64,000 nt of DNA from contig NC_067205.1 of assembly GCF_026262505.1 (NCBI RefSeq), positions 25,487,693-25,551,692 of the forward strand. Direction: 5' to 3'. This document shows, piece after piece, positions 39,716 to 48,425 of the stretch; position 1 is the stretch's first letter, and each line of letters starts with the position of its first letter. The DNA comes from Trichomonas vaginalis G3. Its lineage: Eukaryota; Parabasalia; Trichomonadida; Trichomonadidae. The notes under the pieces were generated by a model. It saw only the letters and a program-made list of their open reading frames with translations, was not told the origin of the DNA and did not search any database. The position numbers and the translations under genes were made by a program.

Positions 39716-42661
39716 TCATTGAACGCGGTACCATGCGAATACAGTCACAAATGGTGGCATATAATCTGCACCCGAGCCTGTTGGATTTGTTGTGAAAGTA
39801 TGGACATGATTTCCTCCTGGTTCAGTTGGTCGAAAAATCTTTTTTGCTGAATTGTTATAAGATGGAGATAAAACGTCATTGCCAGCTTCATACTCTGAGT
39901 TGTATAATGGGTGGTCTCTTAATGAGTGGCTATGGTCGCCAGAAAAGTTTGTCGTTCCTGTATGAGTGTGTGGTGGAAGGTTTGCTTCTTTAATTTTCTT
40001 CGAACCTCCTGTTTGCTTTGAATATCTAGCACAGTATAAGAATTTATCTACAATCTGCTTCCACGTACCAAAACCTAAAACTGTTGCTGGATTTGTTGAA
40101 TTCATTGACGTATAAATAGAACCAACAGGATATATGGTTTGAAGTATTTCAGTCTTTAATGTTTGAAGCTCTGTTTTGTCAGCTTTCTTATCTAACATTG
40201 CTGGTAGTTCATATGCTTCAAAGTTTCTGGCATGACCTTCAATGTTCATACATCTGTTATCTAAATTGTTAAGAGTATCTTTTACGCTTGTACTCGGATT
40301 CTCTAAAGGTGCACTTGAACCCAAATCATAGTTCAATATTATGTCGTCTGCTCTAACAGTAGTGAAGGATTTATGTGTATGGTTCTTGTCGGCTTTACTG
40401 TCTAACATCGTTGGTAGTTCATGTGTTTCAAAGTTTCTGGCATATTGATCAATGTTCCTGCAATAGTTATCTAAATTGTTAAGTGTATCTTTTACGCTTG
40501 TACTTGGATTCTCTAAAGGTGCACTTGAACCGAGGGTATAGTTCAGTATTATGTCGTCTGCTCTAACAGTAGTGAAGGATTTATGTGTATGGTTCTTGTC
40601 GGCTTTACTGTCTAATGTAGTTTGAAGTTCATTTATATCGGAGATGTTGTGTTTATGAGATTTCAAAACTTTGTTCATTGCGTCAAGTTCATCTTTGTCA
40701 GCTTTACTTTTAATAGCATCTTCAAAAGTTATTTTTGCCTTAACTCTCAACGTAAATTTTGGTTCAACTAATACACCTTTAACAGAGAAAGTAGAGGCAT
40801 AAATTTCATCGTTATAACTAAATGCTTCTAGCGCTTTACCCGTGTCATAATGTACAGTACAGATTATGTCATAACCTTTAGCACGAATGTATTTATATCT
40901 TCTTTCATTAGGGTCTTCCGTCTTCACTTCTTCATCCCGTGTTAAATATCCATGATAATCCGTTATAATTTGTTCATCTGAAGTTATATAATGAACATGG
41001 TTCTTGACTCTATCACTCAGAGCTAAAAGATCATTTTTGTCTGCCTTTTCGGCTAATTTCTCATTAACATCATTCACTTCTAATTCAACTCTTCCGCCAG
41101 AACTCTTATTATCATTAATCTTTTTCATTAATTCGGTAATTACGTCATAAAGACTATATTCTGTTTTCGGTTTTGTAAATAATGAGTCAAAATTTCTTTT
41201 CATCATTACATCACTTACATTAATGATATCAGCTATACCTTTTTCATTTATTCTCTTCATTAGTTCTGCAATAATGACGAATATATAATCTGTTAATTTA
41301 TTCTCTTCATCGAGGGTTATAGAATGATTTGAAATCGAATCATTAACACCTCTAAATAAATCAATAACTTCAGGATACACGTTTTTAATGTCTCGAATAA
41401 CCCGACCCGTATCCTGTTGTTCATGGGCTTCACCGCTACGTGGTTTTATGTCTCTAACCATCATCAACGCAGCCATAACCGGAGGGTTTGTTGCTATCTG
41501 TTCGAAAATCCGTCCGTTATGTACGGTATATCTAAATAATTTCTTTGTGTTTGTCAAAACATTTGAAACAAGTCTTTTAAAACCATCTACAAAATTTCCC
41601 GTTTCACCTAATGTTCTTGCAGCATTTACAAGCTCACCCATTCCAGCTTTTGACCCCAAAAACGTCCATATTGCGTTTATTTCACTCTGTATAGTTGTCC
41701 ATTCAGCGAAACTAATACCCGCATTCGCTAAGTTGAAAATGAAACTCAGTGGATCGAACTTAATTCCGCCTTCTTTTTCAATTTCAACGAACTCACTAAC
41801 ATGAGATTTTAAGTATTCTTTCGTTAAAATCGTTTTCCCCGATGTCATGCCGTTAACGGAACTATCACCGTCAAAAGTTAACGAATTCAATTTCGTCATT
41901 GATGCTTTTATTTCATACACCGCTTTATCAATAGTTTTTGGCTCACCTTCTTTAGAAGTGTATGAAACATTAATGAATGAATTATATGTATTCATGAATG
42001 AGTTAAAATCAATGATTTTCATTAATGAAGCCTTTAATGATTCATTTACTGTCGAATCCCTTAAAGTAATTAATGAACTGTCATTTATGAAAGGTACACT
42101 GCAAACCGTTGAGTTTGGATCAAATGCTGTAGTCAGCTGGGGAGTATTAATGATATAAGTCATTAAATCATTAAGTGATGCAAATAATGTTGTTGTTTTT
42201 GATTTAATTTCTTTAGCATCTGTTATATACGGTAATTTTATTTCTGTAGTTTCTGAATTAAAGATATTCGCTAAAATGTTTTGTAAACTGTTTTGAACAG
42301 CTGTATAAACCGTTGAATCCGGAACTCTTACGATTTCACCGTCCTTTATAAACGGCATAGTACATGACGTAGTGCTTGGATCAAATCTTTCGGGATTATG
42401 ATTCAACATATATTCTAATGCTTCATAAACAGACCTATATACGGTTGTATTATCTTTTTCAATAATTTCACCGTCCTTTATAAACGGCATAGTACATGGA
42501 GTTAAAATAGGGTCAAACTTTTCATAGTCCTTCCATGTTATGTATTTCTCAGTATTTCCATCAGTGATAACAATATATTTGTCAGTAAGTGTGAGAGAGT
42601 ATTGACCAAAATATAAACGTTTAGCTCTGTCAGCTTCATACGCATATGCAGCTATACTCAT
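39716..42661 (-). CDS. Maverick phage-like tail fibre, 981 aa (B)
   Basis: A long helical stem with no membrane segment is followed by repeated modules (ADKNHTHKSFTTVRADDII, twice here, once in C). The C-terminal domain (YPVGSIYTSMNSTNPA, GGSKKIKEANLPPHTH, HSHSLRD, YMPPFVTVFAWYR) resembles phage tail-collar/short tail fibre tips, where His pairs bind metal. Known from phage families; the presence in a Polinton suggests a host-recognition fibre. Frame open throughout. The tip is very different from C. Confidence 0.85.
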   Translation of the reverse strand: MSIAAYAYEADRAKRLYFGQYSLTLTDKYIVITDGNTEKYITWKDYEKFDPILTPCTMPFIKDGEIIEKDNTTVYRSVYEALEYMLNHNPERFDPSTTSCTMPFIKDGEIVRVPDSTVYTAVQNSLQNILANIFNSETTEIKLPYITDAKEIKSKTTTLFASLNDLMTYIINTPQLTTAFDPNSTVCSVPFINDSSLITLRDSTVNESLKASLMKIIDFNSFMNTYNSFINVSYTSKEGEPKTIDKAVYEIKASMTKLNSLTFDGDSSVNGMTSGKTILTKEYLKSHVSEFVEIEKEGGIKFDPLSFIFNLANAGISFAEWTTIQSEINAIWTFLGSKAGMGELVNAARTLGETGNFVDGFKRLVSNVLTNTKKLFRYTVHNGRIFEQIATNPPVMAALMMVRDIKPRSGEAHEQQDTGRVIRDIKNVYPEVIDLFRGVNDSISNHSITLDEENKLTDYIFVIIAELMKRINEKGIADIINVSDVMMKRNFDSLFTKPKTEYSLYDVITELMKKINDNKSSGGRVELEVNDVNEKLAEKADKNDLLALSDRVKNHVHYITSDEQIITDYHGYLTRDEEVKTEDPNERRYKYIRAKGYDIICTVHYDTGKALEAFSYNDEIYASTFSVKGVLVEPKFTLRVKAKITFEDAIKSKADKDELDAMNKVLKSHKHNISDINELQTTLDSKADKNHTHKSFTTVRADDIILNYTLGSSAPLENPSTSVKDTLNNLDNYCRNIDQYARNFETHELPTMLDSKADKNHTHKSFTTVRADDIILNYDLGSSAPLENPSTSVKDTLNNLDNRCMNIEGHARNFEAYELPAMLDKKADKTELQTLKTEILQTIYPVGSIYTSMNSTNPATVLGFGTWKQIVDKFLYCARYSKQTGGSKKIKEANLPPHTHTGTTNFSGDHSHSLRDHPLYNSEYEAGNDVLSPSYNNSAKKIFRPTEPGGNHVHTFTTNPTGSGADYMPPFVTVFAWYRVQ

Positions 42662-42678
42662 ATTTTAATGAGAATAAA

Positions 42679-43455
42679 ATGTTGTTCTATTTGCAAAGTA
42701 CAGACCCAAACGAATACGGGACAGTAAAGCTACAAACAAACTTAGGTCTACAGAATGAGGCGCTTGCATTCAGAATGGTTGACTTCAATACTATCGCTTC
42801 ATTCGTTATAACAGATGAAACAGATTTCATGGAGATTGAAATAGATGGAAAGAAGCACGAAATAAGATTTCACAATAATGTAGAATATAAGATGGAAACA
42901 TTAGCTGGAGTGTTAAATGCTCTCATAAATACTACAATAAACAAGGATAACGAAGAAAACTTAATGAATGTTAAACTTATTGCAGGAGTTTTGAAGTTCA
43001 GTTATGTGAAGGAGTTTAAGATACCAAGAATGAGTCATAGAGTACAACTTCTTTTGGGTGCATACCATATGACATTTCCTTTGAAAAGTGTTGACAAAAC
43101 GATTGAGATGAAATCTGTTCCATACGTATGTTATGGTAATTGTTTGTACATTGAGTCAAAAATAGCTAATGTCACAGGTATTTCAGGAGTTAATAGTAAA
43201 GGTTCAGTAGAATATAAGTCTTTCTGTTATGCAGTCAATTCAATGTTCATTCCAAACGTTCCTGTCATAGCAACTCATTTAGGTAAATGGGTTCGCATTA
43301 GTCCTCATAATTTGAAAGACATGCAATTCAGACTTGTTGACTTTCAAGGAGAGCCTGTAGAACTGAAGGCACCAGTGCGAATGACTGTTGAAGTTGACTT
43401 TTTAGAAAATATTAAATGCAACAGCTTACAAGAGAACTCAGAGCTAAAAATATAA
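42679..43455 (+). CDS. Maverick structural candidate, ~258 aa (B)
   Basis: Almost identical to the C copy. Divergent from the tail fibre; their starts are about 20 bp apart. Confidence 0.65.
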   Translation: MLFYLQSTDPNEYGTVKLQTNLGLQNEALAFRMVDFNTIASFVITDETDFMEIEIDGKKHEIRFHNNVEYKMETLAGVLNALINTTINKDNEENLMNVKLIAGVLKFSYVKEFKIPRMSHRVQLLLGAYHMTFPLKSVDKTIEMKSVPYVCYGNCLYIESKIANVTGISGVNSKGSVEYKSFCYAVNSMFIPNVPVIATHLGKWVRISPHNLKDMQFRLVDFQGEPVELKAPVRMTVEVDFLENIKCNSLQENSELKI

Positions 43456-43632
43456 AGTATGAATGTTATGTATTAGGTCATGAACTTTGGTTGTTGCTGT
43501 TTGATGAAACAAATGAGTTAGTTATATCAGTCAAGAGAACAGAAAAATATTGTGTTAGTGAAAACTGCACCAAGTCAATAAGATTAGGTTTGCATTATCA
43601 AGATGAGTTCGATACTGTTGAAGAAGTTTTGT
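43416..43632 (+). pseudogene. Small Maverick protein (80-aa family), ended by a mariner fragment
   Basis: Same overlapping frame as in A and C. The last few codons are replaced where the mariner piece entered. Confidence 0.55.
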
Positions 43633-44147
43633 GCAGATAATAACTGACTGTTGTACGTGGTATCTTTGTCATCTCCTCTATCCTTCTGAGTGATGCTCTT
43701 GGGTCTTCATCTAGCGCTTGAAGAATTGCTTTGATTTTTCTTTGATCCGGTGATTTTTTGTCAATTTTTATGATGGGCGCCTTTTTGTTCATGAAGTGAT
43801 ACATCCTAACATGATACGTTACAGTGGAATAGCTAGGAGCATCCATACCGAAGCATTTTACCAATGTCTCGTAGATTTTTTTACAGTCTTTGCATTTTTT
43901 TGCAAGAGCGAGGATGTTTTCTTTATGATTCATTAAAAAAATGAAAAAAATCCCGCCAAAATTTCCCGCGAAACCGCCTCTTGTCTCAAAATTCATTTTA
44001 TATCCCGGCATGGCGCCAAAATACAACATACTCATCATATACATATATTCATATTTTTTATTATATATTTATAATCAGCATATATCTCCTTTAATAGTCT
44101 CATATAGAGCGCTGTGCTAAACGCACCTTTGGACACCCTATATTACA
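43633..44147 (-). mobile_element. Truncated mariner-like element inside element B
   Basis: About 515 bp that A and C lack at this spot. The right end (in plus-strand view) reads TTTGGACACCCTATA, which reversed gives a GGGTGTCC-type mariner terminus beside a TA. The opposite terminus is missing, so only the 5' end of a mariner remains. It holds the start of a transposase gene. Confidence 0.7.
43636..43933 (-). pseudogene. Mariner transposase, N-terminal fragment
   Basis: Start MNHKENILALAKKCKD. Two helix-turn-helix-like stretches (SYSTVTYHVRMYHF and IPRTTVSYYLHK) with a linker, as in the DNA-binding part of mariner transposases. The DDD/DDE catalytic domain is missing because the element is truncated. 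Confidence 0.65.
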
Positions 44148-44154
44148 AATTGCT

Positions 44155-44796
44155 TTAATTTACTAAAACATATTTCAAGCAAAGTTTATATTCTGTTGAA
44201 AGTTTTGTATATTCATTCGAATATTTATACTTAAACTCAACTCCTGTAGTTCCTGGTGTTTCAATGATGCGGATGTTACCTATTTTCATGAATAGTGGAG
44301 TTTGACCACAGCATTCGATTTCAGGGTCGAGATAGTCAATGACACATTGCTTTCCTGTTATTCGTGAGATAACATTTTCAAGGTCCTCCTTTGTTAGAAT
44401 TATTTGGTTCTTGCTTATAAGATTTACCAAAAGCTTCTTATCGTCTTTGAGTAAAATTGTTTGGTATAACTGAAGAAGGTAATGGTCTACGTTATCTGAA
44501 GGATTTGTTTGAACATTTGTGTAAGGGTTGTCGTTGGCTTCTCTTGAAAGAATTTGGTCCAGTGGTGGATACTCTAACTTAACATCTGATGTAGCGTTAG
44601 CGTTTGAAGCTGTGTTTAAATTCACGGCGCCATGCTCCAAGACCGAAGGTCCCGACTTAAGATCTGGTTCTTTTTCTTTCAAACACTCTGGACTATAGTT
44701 CTTTATGACAATATTGTTTGTCGTTCGTGAGTCAACATTTGATGTTGGTTCAATTGGAACATTAACGGCACCAGCTAAGATGGATTTGCTTCTCAT
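44155..44796 (-). CDS. Conserved Maverick protein of unknown function, 213 aa (B)
   Basis: Same family as 977-1591. Nine residues longer because a 27-bp double hairpin sits in frame (residues LKSGPSVLEHGAVNL). Frame open. Confidence 0.65.
   Translation of the reverse strand: MRSKSILAGAVNVPIEPTSNVDSRTTNNIVIKNYSPECLKEKEPDLKSGPSVLEHGAVNLNTASNANATSDVKLEYPPLDQILSREANDNPYTNVQTNPSDNVDHYLLQLYQTILLKDDKKLLVNLISKNQIILTKEDLENVISRITGKQCVIDYLDPEIECCGQTPLFMKIGNIRIIETPGTTGVEFKYKYSNEYTKLSTEYKLCLKYVLVN
44626..44652. repeat. 27-bp double-hairpin insert (B), in frame
   Basis: Imperfect hairpin GGCGC-CAT-GCTCC, AA, hairpin GACC-GAA-GGTC, one base. Element A has the exact empty site. The second hairpin is identical to that at 942-968. 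Confidence 0.85.
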
Positions 44797-44821
44797 TTCA
44801 TATAGAATAAAAACCTTTTAT

Positions 44822-45223
44822 ATGTATGAAATGAACAATATACTCGACAAGGGTTTGAATGTAAAGCTAACGAATGAAAATATTGTTGAATTCACTGAGA
44901 CAGGAGCTGTGTATAAAGATGTAGAACTACTGAACAAAAGAGCAAAGGGAAGAAGCAGGAACATGAACAAAGGGTGGAAGCCTATAAAAATTTATGTCAA
45001 TGATGGCTCAGGAGGTTCAAACATAAAGTATGCAGAAAGTTATAGAGTTTATGCTCTCAAAGGTGAAAAGCCTTCATTTAAGAACAGCTATTCTAACGCA
45101 TATCCTCAAAAGCTAACGGATGGGGAAGTGGATGATATGAATGACAGCAAAAATATTAACAGAAATGGCGACAGAGATGCATGGAATTTGTTTACCATCA
45201 GTCAATTGAAGGTTAAACTTTAA
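44822..45223 (+). CDS. Conserved Maverick protein, 133 aa (B)
   Basis: Same protein as the A and C copies. Such strict conservation of a small protein suggests recent common origin or selection. Confidence 0.65.
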   Translation: MYEMNNILDKGLNVKLTNENIVEFTETGAVYKDVELLNKRAKGRSRNMNKGWKPIKIYVNDGSGGSNIKYAESYRVYALKGEKPSFKNSYSNAYPQKLTDGEVDDMNDSKNINRNGDRDAWNLFTISQLKVKL

Positions 45224-46107
45224 AACAATGTTGGTCGTTCCCATGGAATATTTTTGACTTTAATGGTATTAGTCATGATATGAATCTCAAGGTATGAACG
45301 AGGAGAGATGAGAGACTTATATGCTTCCCAAATTTCTTCAAAAGGTAATGTTATACCTGACTGTTTCCAAATGAGTTCAATATCATAACGTGAGAAACCT
45401 TGAAAGATAACGAAGTCAGTTATGAGATGTTTTATGTTTAAAGCAAGAAAACGCCATGTTTGCATAAGTATTGCTACAGTTAAATGGTAATGTCTGACTT
45501 TAGTTATGATGTTAGCTAATGGTGAGTCTGGTTTTGACACTAAACCTTTTCCGGAGAAGTCGTCACAAACGAGCAGAGTGTTTGAAGGATACTTTTTGAA
45601 GGGGTATTTTGAAAGTTTTGATAGAATGTAGTTTGTCAGTCGTTTCATATCGTAAACTCCTGAGTACTGACGTAAGTGGTGTTTGTCAATAATTCTTTCC
45701 ATCTCCTCAGAAGTCTTTTGCATTCCTGACTGTATGAACTCTACGATGGCATAATATTTCCTCTTACGTCGAATGTAACGTTGAAGAAATTCAATGAGTT
45801 CACTGTCTGGAACTTTAACGACAGAGGCTTGAACTTTTGACATAAATGTTTTCGCTGTTGAATCCATAGAGTCTGAAGTTGCTGATATAATGATTTGGTC
45901 ATAGTAAGAGTCGTTTCCTAAACGCTCTGTTATGAGTATATGACGAATGAGGTTAAATGTCTTACCTGAACCCATCTTTCCACAATAGAAATAAACACCA
46001 TTTGAACAGAATTCATAATCTTTGCTGAAAGGAAGAATGAGAGAACTGTTGAGCTTTTCACTGCTTTCATTCATGTCTTCATCTACGTCATGTATTAAAT
46101 GCTTCAT
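45220..46107 (-). CDS. Maverick packaging ATPase, 295 aa (B)
   Basis: FtsK/HerA-like genome-packaging ATPase. Walker A CGKMGSGKT at about residue 42, Walker B-type LLVCDDF near residue 190, and a C-terminal arginine-containing segment. Typical length for Polintons and adeno-like viruses. Frame open. Confidence 0.92.
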   Translation of the reverse strand: MKHLIHDVDEDMNESSEKLNSSLILPFSKDYEFCSNGVYFYCGKMGSGKTFNLIRHILITERLGNDSYYDQIIISATSDSMDSTAKTFMSKVQASVVKVPDSELIEFLQRYIRRKRKYYAIVEFIQSGMQKTSEEMERIIDKHHLRQYSGVYDMKRLTNYILSKLSKYPFKKYPSNTLLVCDDFSGKGLVSKPDSPLANIITKVRHYHLTVAILMQTWRFLALNIKHLITDFVIFQGFSRYDIELIWKQSGITLPFEEIWEAYKSLISPRSYLEIHIMTNTIKVKNIPWERPTLF

Positions 46108-46123
46108 TTTATCTCCATTAAAA

Positions 46124-47005
46124 ATGCAAGTCAGAAATATTCAGAACATAGCACCGAGTCTAACTGACAAGAGTATAAAGATATACTATGAACATGTTAT
46201 GATGAAACCAACCAAAATTCAAGAAAGTCAGTATACTTATGAATATCCAAGACACTGGGTAGAGTATGTAGGAGGTGAGAAAGCTATTGAAATCAGACAG
46301 GTTCGAAGTATTCCAGCAGGAAGAACAATATTATTGAAGAACTTTAATGTTTTGAGATATAATGATGAAACAAAGAAGCAAGATAGTTTCCCTGTTGCTG
46401 TGTATGTGAACCTAGACACAGGAGATGACATGAAAGTTTTTAACACAAAGCTTCAAACGGTAGTGAGAGAACAACTGACTGCGGAAGGGCATCCATTACC
46501 TTCAGAAGTTACCATAGCATATAATTTTGAAACAAACTCAATAGATTTTAAAGTAATCTCTGCAAAGAAGTCAGGATTTACATTTAATGAAGCAGATGTA
46601 TATTCGAATGAAAACTTCAAAGCTATTGCATGGTTAGATAATGACGATTGCTTTAAGAAAATATTTAAATTCAGTGACTCAAAGATGTCAATAGATGACC
46701 TTCGTGGAATGTTACCATCGACGTTTACAGTAGAAGGTTCAGCAGGATTGCTTACAAGATTGTCAATTGGTGGTATTTGGTCTCGTGAGAACATTGTTAT
46801 AAAATCCAGTATAAGTGAATTTGCTGAAGAATCTATATTATGTCTTTCAAACTATATGTATTCGCCGCCGAAGCATTATAGTATAACAAACTTTGTCAGT
46901 AAGTTTAACATAAGACTTGTCGAACCTTCTTCAATGAAAGATGTTGTGCTACCTAAAGATGGAAAGGATGGACTCATTATTGAGATGATTTTAATAGCAT
47001 ATTAA
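46124..47005 (+). CDS. Maverick structural candidate, 293 aa (B)
   Basis: Start MQVRNIQNIAPSLTD. Nearly identical to the C copy. Stop and next ATG are adjacent, suggesting reinitiation or a shared transcript. Confidence 0.65.
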   Translation: MQVRNIQNIAPSLTDKSIKIYYEHVMMKPTKIQESQYTYEYPRHWVEYVGGEKAIEIRQVRSIPAGRTILLKNFNVLRYNDETKKQDSFPVAVYVNLDTGDDMKVFNTKLQTVVREQLTAEGHPLPSEVTIAYNFETNSIDFKVISAKKSGFTFNEADVYSNENFKAIAWLDNDDCFKKIFKFSDSKMSIDDLRGMLPSTFTVEGSAGLLTRLSIGGIWSRENIVIKSSISEFAEESILCLSNYMYSPPKHYSITNFVSKFNIRLVEPSSMKDVVLPKDGKDGLIIEMILIAY

Positions 47006-47230
47006 ATGAGCTTGTTCTTGAAGGTCATTCATGATGAAATAACTGTTGTAGAAGATGTTAGCAATTGTTCAGACATTTTGAAGCGTATAGATGATATAAG
47101 AAATAAGTTAGATAGACTGCAAAGCGGTGAGGGCGAAGCCCGTGAGAACGCTTATGTTTCATTGACTTTCTCCAGTAACGAGAACTTTTATGAGATAATA
47201 TTGAAGAGAGATGATTTTAATATGGTGTAA
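47006..47230 (+). CDS. Maverick small protein, 74 aa (B)
   Basis: MSLFLKVIHDEITVVEDV start, a short coiled coil (ILKRIDDIRNKLDRL), then residues QSGEGEAR encoded by the double-hairpin insert, then a beta-rich end. Abuts genes on both sides. Confidence 0.6.
   Translation: MSLFLKVIHDEITVVEDVSNCSDILKRIDDIRNKLDRLQSGEGEARENAYVSLTFSSNENFYEIILKRDDFNMV
47116..47142. repeat. 27-bp double-hairpin insert (B), inside the 74-aa gene
   Basis: Same position and layout as 26263-26289, with one stem mismatch in the first hairpin (CTGC against GCGG). In frame. Confidence 0.7.
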
Positions 47231-47758
47231 ATGGTAGCTTGGGCAGCTTTAGGCGCAATGGGAACAAAAGCATTAGCATTTGGAGCAAAAGCACTTGGAG
47301 CTTATGACGCAGTAAATAAAATGAGTGGAGGAAGGGTTTCAAAGACATTAGATGCAAATAAAGGAAAGATTGGAGGCTGGGTTGCAAAGAAGTTAAGATT
47401 AAATAAAATGGGGCTCATAAATAAAGCATCCAATTTGGTTGCGACTGAGTCAGAAAATGCTTTAGGAAAGGACGATGAGTTTGCAAAACACGCAAAAGAC
47501 TTTAATGACCAGATGAAAGGTGAAACAATACATTTAAATAGAGTCGATGGAACTAAAGAAAATGTTTCTTCTCCACCAGTAGTTCTTCCGTATGGTCCCT
47601 ATGGAATGTATGGAAACCCTTACGAAAGACCATTTGACCCATTGACTGGTGGAAGTAACTGGTATCATTACGGCCGAAGAAGAAAGACAGTCAAGTTGGA
47701 GACAGACGTGAAGAAAGCAACTAAAAAGAAACCAAGGAAGAGAGTTATAAAGCAATGA
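47231..47758 (+). CDS. Maverick basic protein with Gly/Ala-rich head, 175 aa (B)
   Basis: N-terminus AALGAMGTKALAFGAKALGA is a possible amphipathic or membrane-active helix. The middle contains Tyr/Pro/Gly repeats (YGPYGMYGNPYERPF) and the end is strongly basic. The architecture recalls small core or membrane-lytic proteins of DNA viruses, but no homology is claimed. Confidence 0.65.
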   Translation: MVAWAALGAMGTKALAFGAKALGAYDAVNKMSGGRVSKTLDANKGKIGGWVAKKLRLNKMGLINKASNLVATESENALGKDDEFAKHAKDFNDQMKGETIHLNRVDGTKENVSSPPVVLPYGPYGMYGNPYERPFDPLTGGSNWYHYGRRRKTVKLETDVKKATKKKPRKRVIKQ

Positions 47759-48425
47759 ATTCAACAGGGTGAAAAACCGGGTGAAAAAAGAGGTGAGATT
47801 TCACCACTTCACCTAAATTTATTTTTGTGCTATGTTTTCATACGCGTGAAGGTAGTAATATCATTTATTTTTAAGTTTATTTTTTTAAAATTATTTTTTA
47901 TTTTATTTTTATATAAATGACGAAAACTATTGAGATAACAAACTACAACGGTCATGAGTTCAAGAATTTGTTCTTCGTTCCTCGTGAAAATACATTCTAT
48001 CAGATACGAGGGAGAAAGGGTAAAGTTAGTTTGAGCGTTTATGAAGGAATGAAGAATGGAAAGTTTATACAAGCATACGATACAAACGGTAAGCGTGTTT
48101 CATTAGCTTTGTCAAAACTTACTAACATTTATTTTGACAGTGACTTTGACTCTGACGATTGGAGCGACAGCAGCGATACTGAAGAATATGAACTATTGTG
48201 TGAAGCACAGCAATGGGAAGAGTTGCAATACTTTTGTAAGTGAGAACGTTTATTTTTTACAGTAGTGAAGTGAAGTGGTTGGCGGTTTTGTAAATATTTA
48301 AGGTTAAGTTAGTGTTGTCGTTTGTGTTGTAAAATATACGTTAACGGTTTTGTAAAGTGTCAAATTCACATATCATGGGTAAGGAGGCTCGCAGTGCCTC
48401 CGTACACAAGATATGTATACTAACT
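47734..48425 (-). repeat. Right TIR of element B
   Basis: Inverted counterpart of the left TIR. It includes a 108-aa version of the TIR gene and ends GTATACTAACT. The inner edge lies across the stop codon of the 175-aa gene. The tip palindrome here uses the arms GGAGGC and GCCTCC. The next base to the right belongs to a MULE transposase gene. Confidence 0.88.
47917..48243 (+). CDS. TIR-encoded Maverick protein, 108 aa (B right)
   Basis: Most divergent copy: the acidic tail reads SDDWSDSSDTEEYELL instead of LYEEESESEDYELL. The left TIR of B carries the C-type version, a sign that the left end was overwritten. Confidence 0.7.
   Translation: MTKTIEITNYNGHEFKNLFFVPRENTFYQIRGRKGKVSLSVYEGMKNGKFIQAYDTNGKRVSLALSKLTNIYFDSDFDSDDWSDSSDTEEYELLCEAQQWEELQYFCK

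Larger units (their letters stand above)
2621..48425. mobile_element. Maverick/Polinton element B (outer), contains element C
   Basis: B is bounded by AGTTAGTATAC at the left and GTATACTAACT at the right, the AG...CT ends usual for Mavericks. Its TIRs are about 690 bp. Without C and the array it is about 20 kb. It has the expected set: capsid, protein-primed polymerase B, integrase, packaging ATPase, tail fibre and small genes. Several genes look whole and others are broken, with roughly five breaks plus the insertions of C and a mariner piece. In the outermost 160 bp the two TIRs differ by roughly 7%, so B is older than C. The bases flanking the two ends do not match, so no target duplication is visible. 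I found no adenain-like protease by eye. Confidence 0.93.

Noticed and set aside
39690-39735. Hairpins near the 3' end of the tail fibre gene of B as another 27-bp insert
   Set aside because: There is a GATCC-AAA-GGGTC stem and a separate CGCGTTC-ATT-GAACGCG stem, but the second part does not fit the 5-3-5-2-4-3-4 layout. At best a decayed case.
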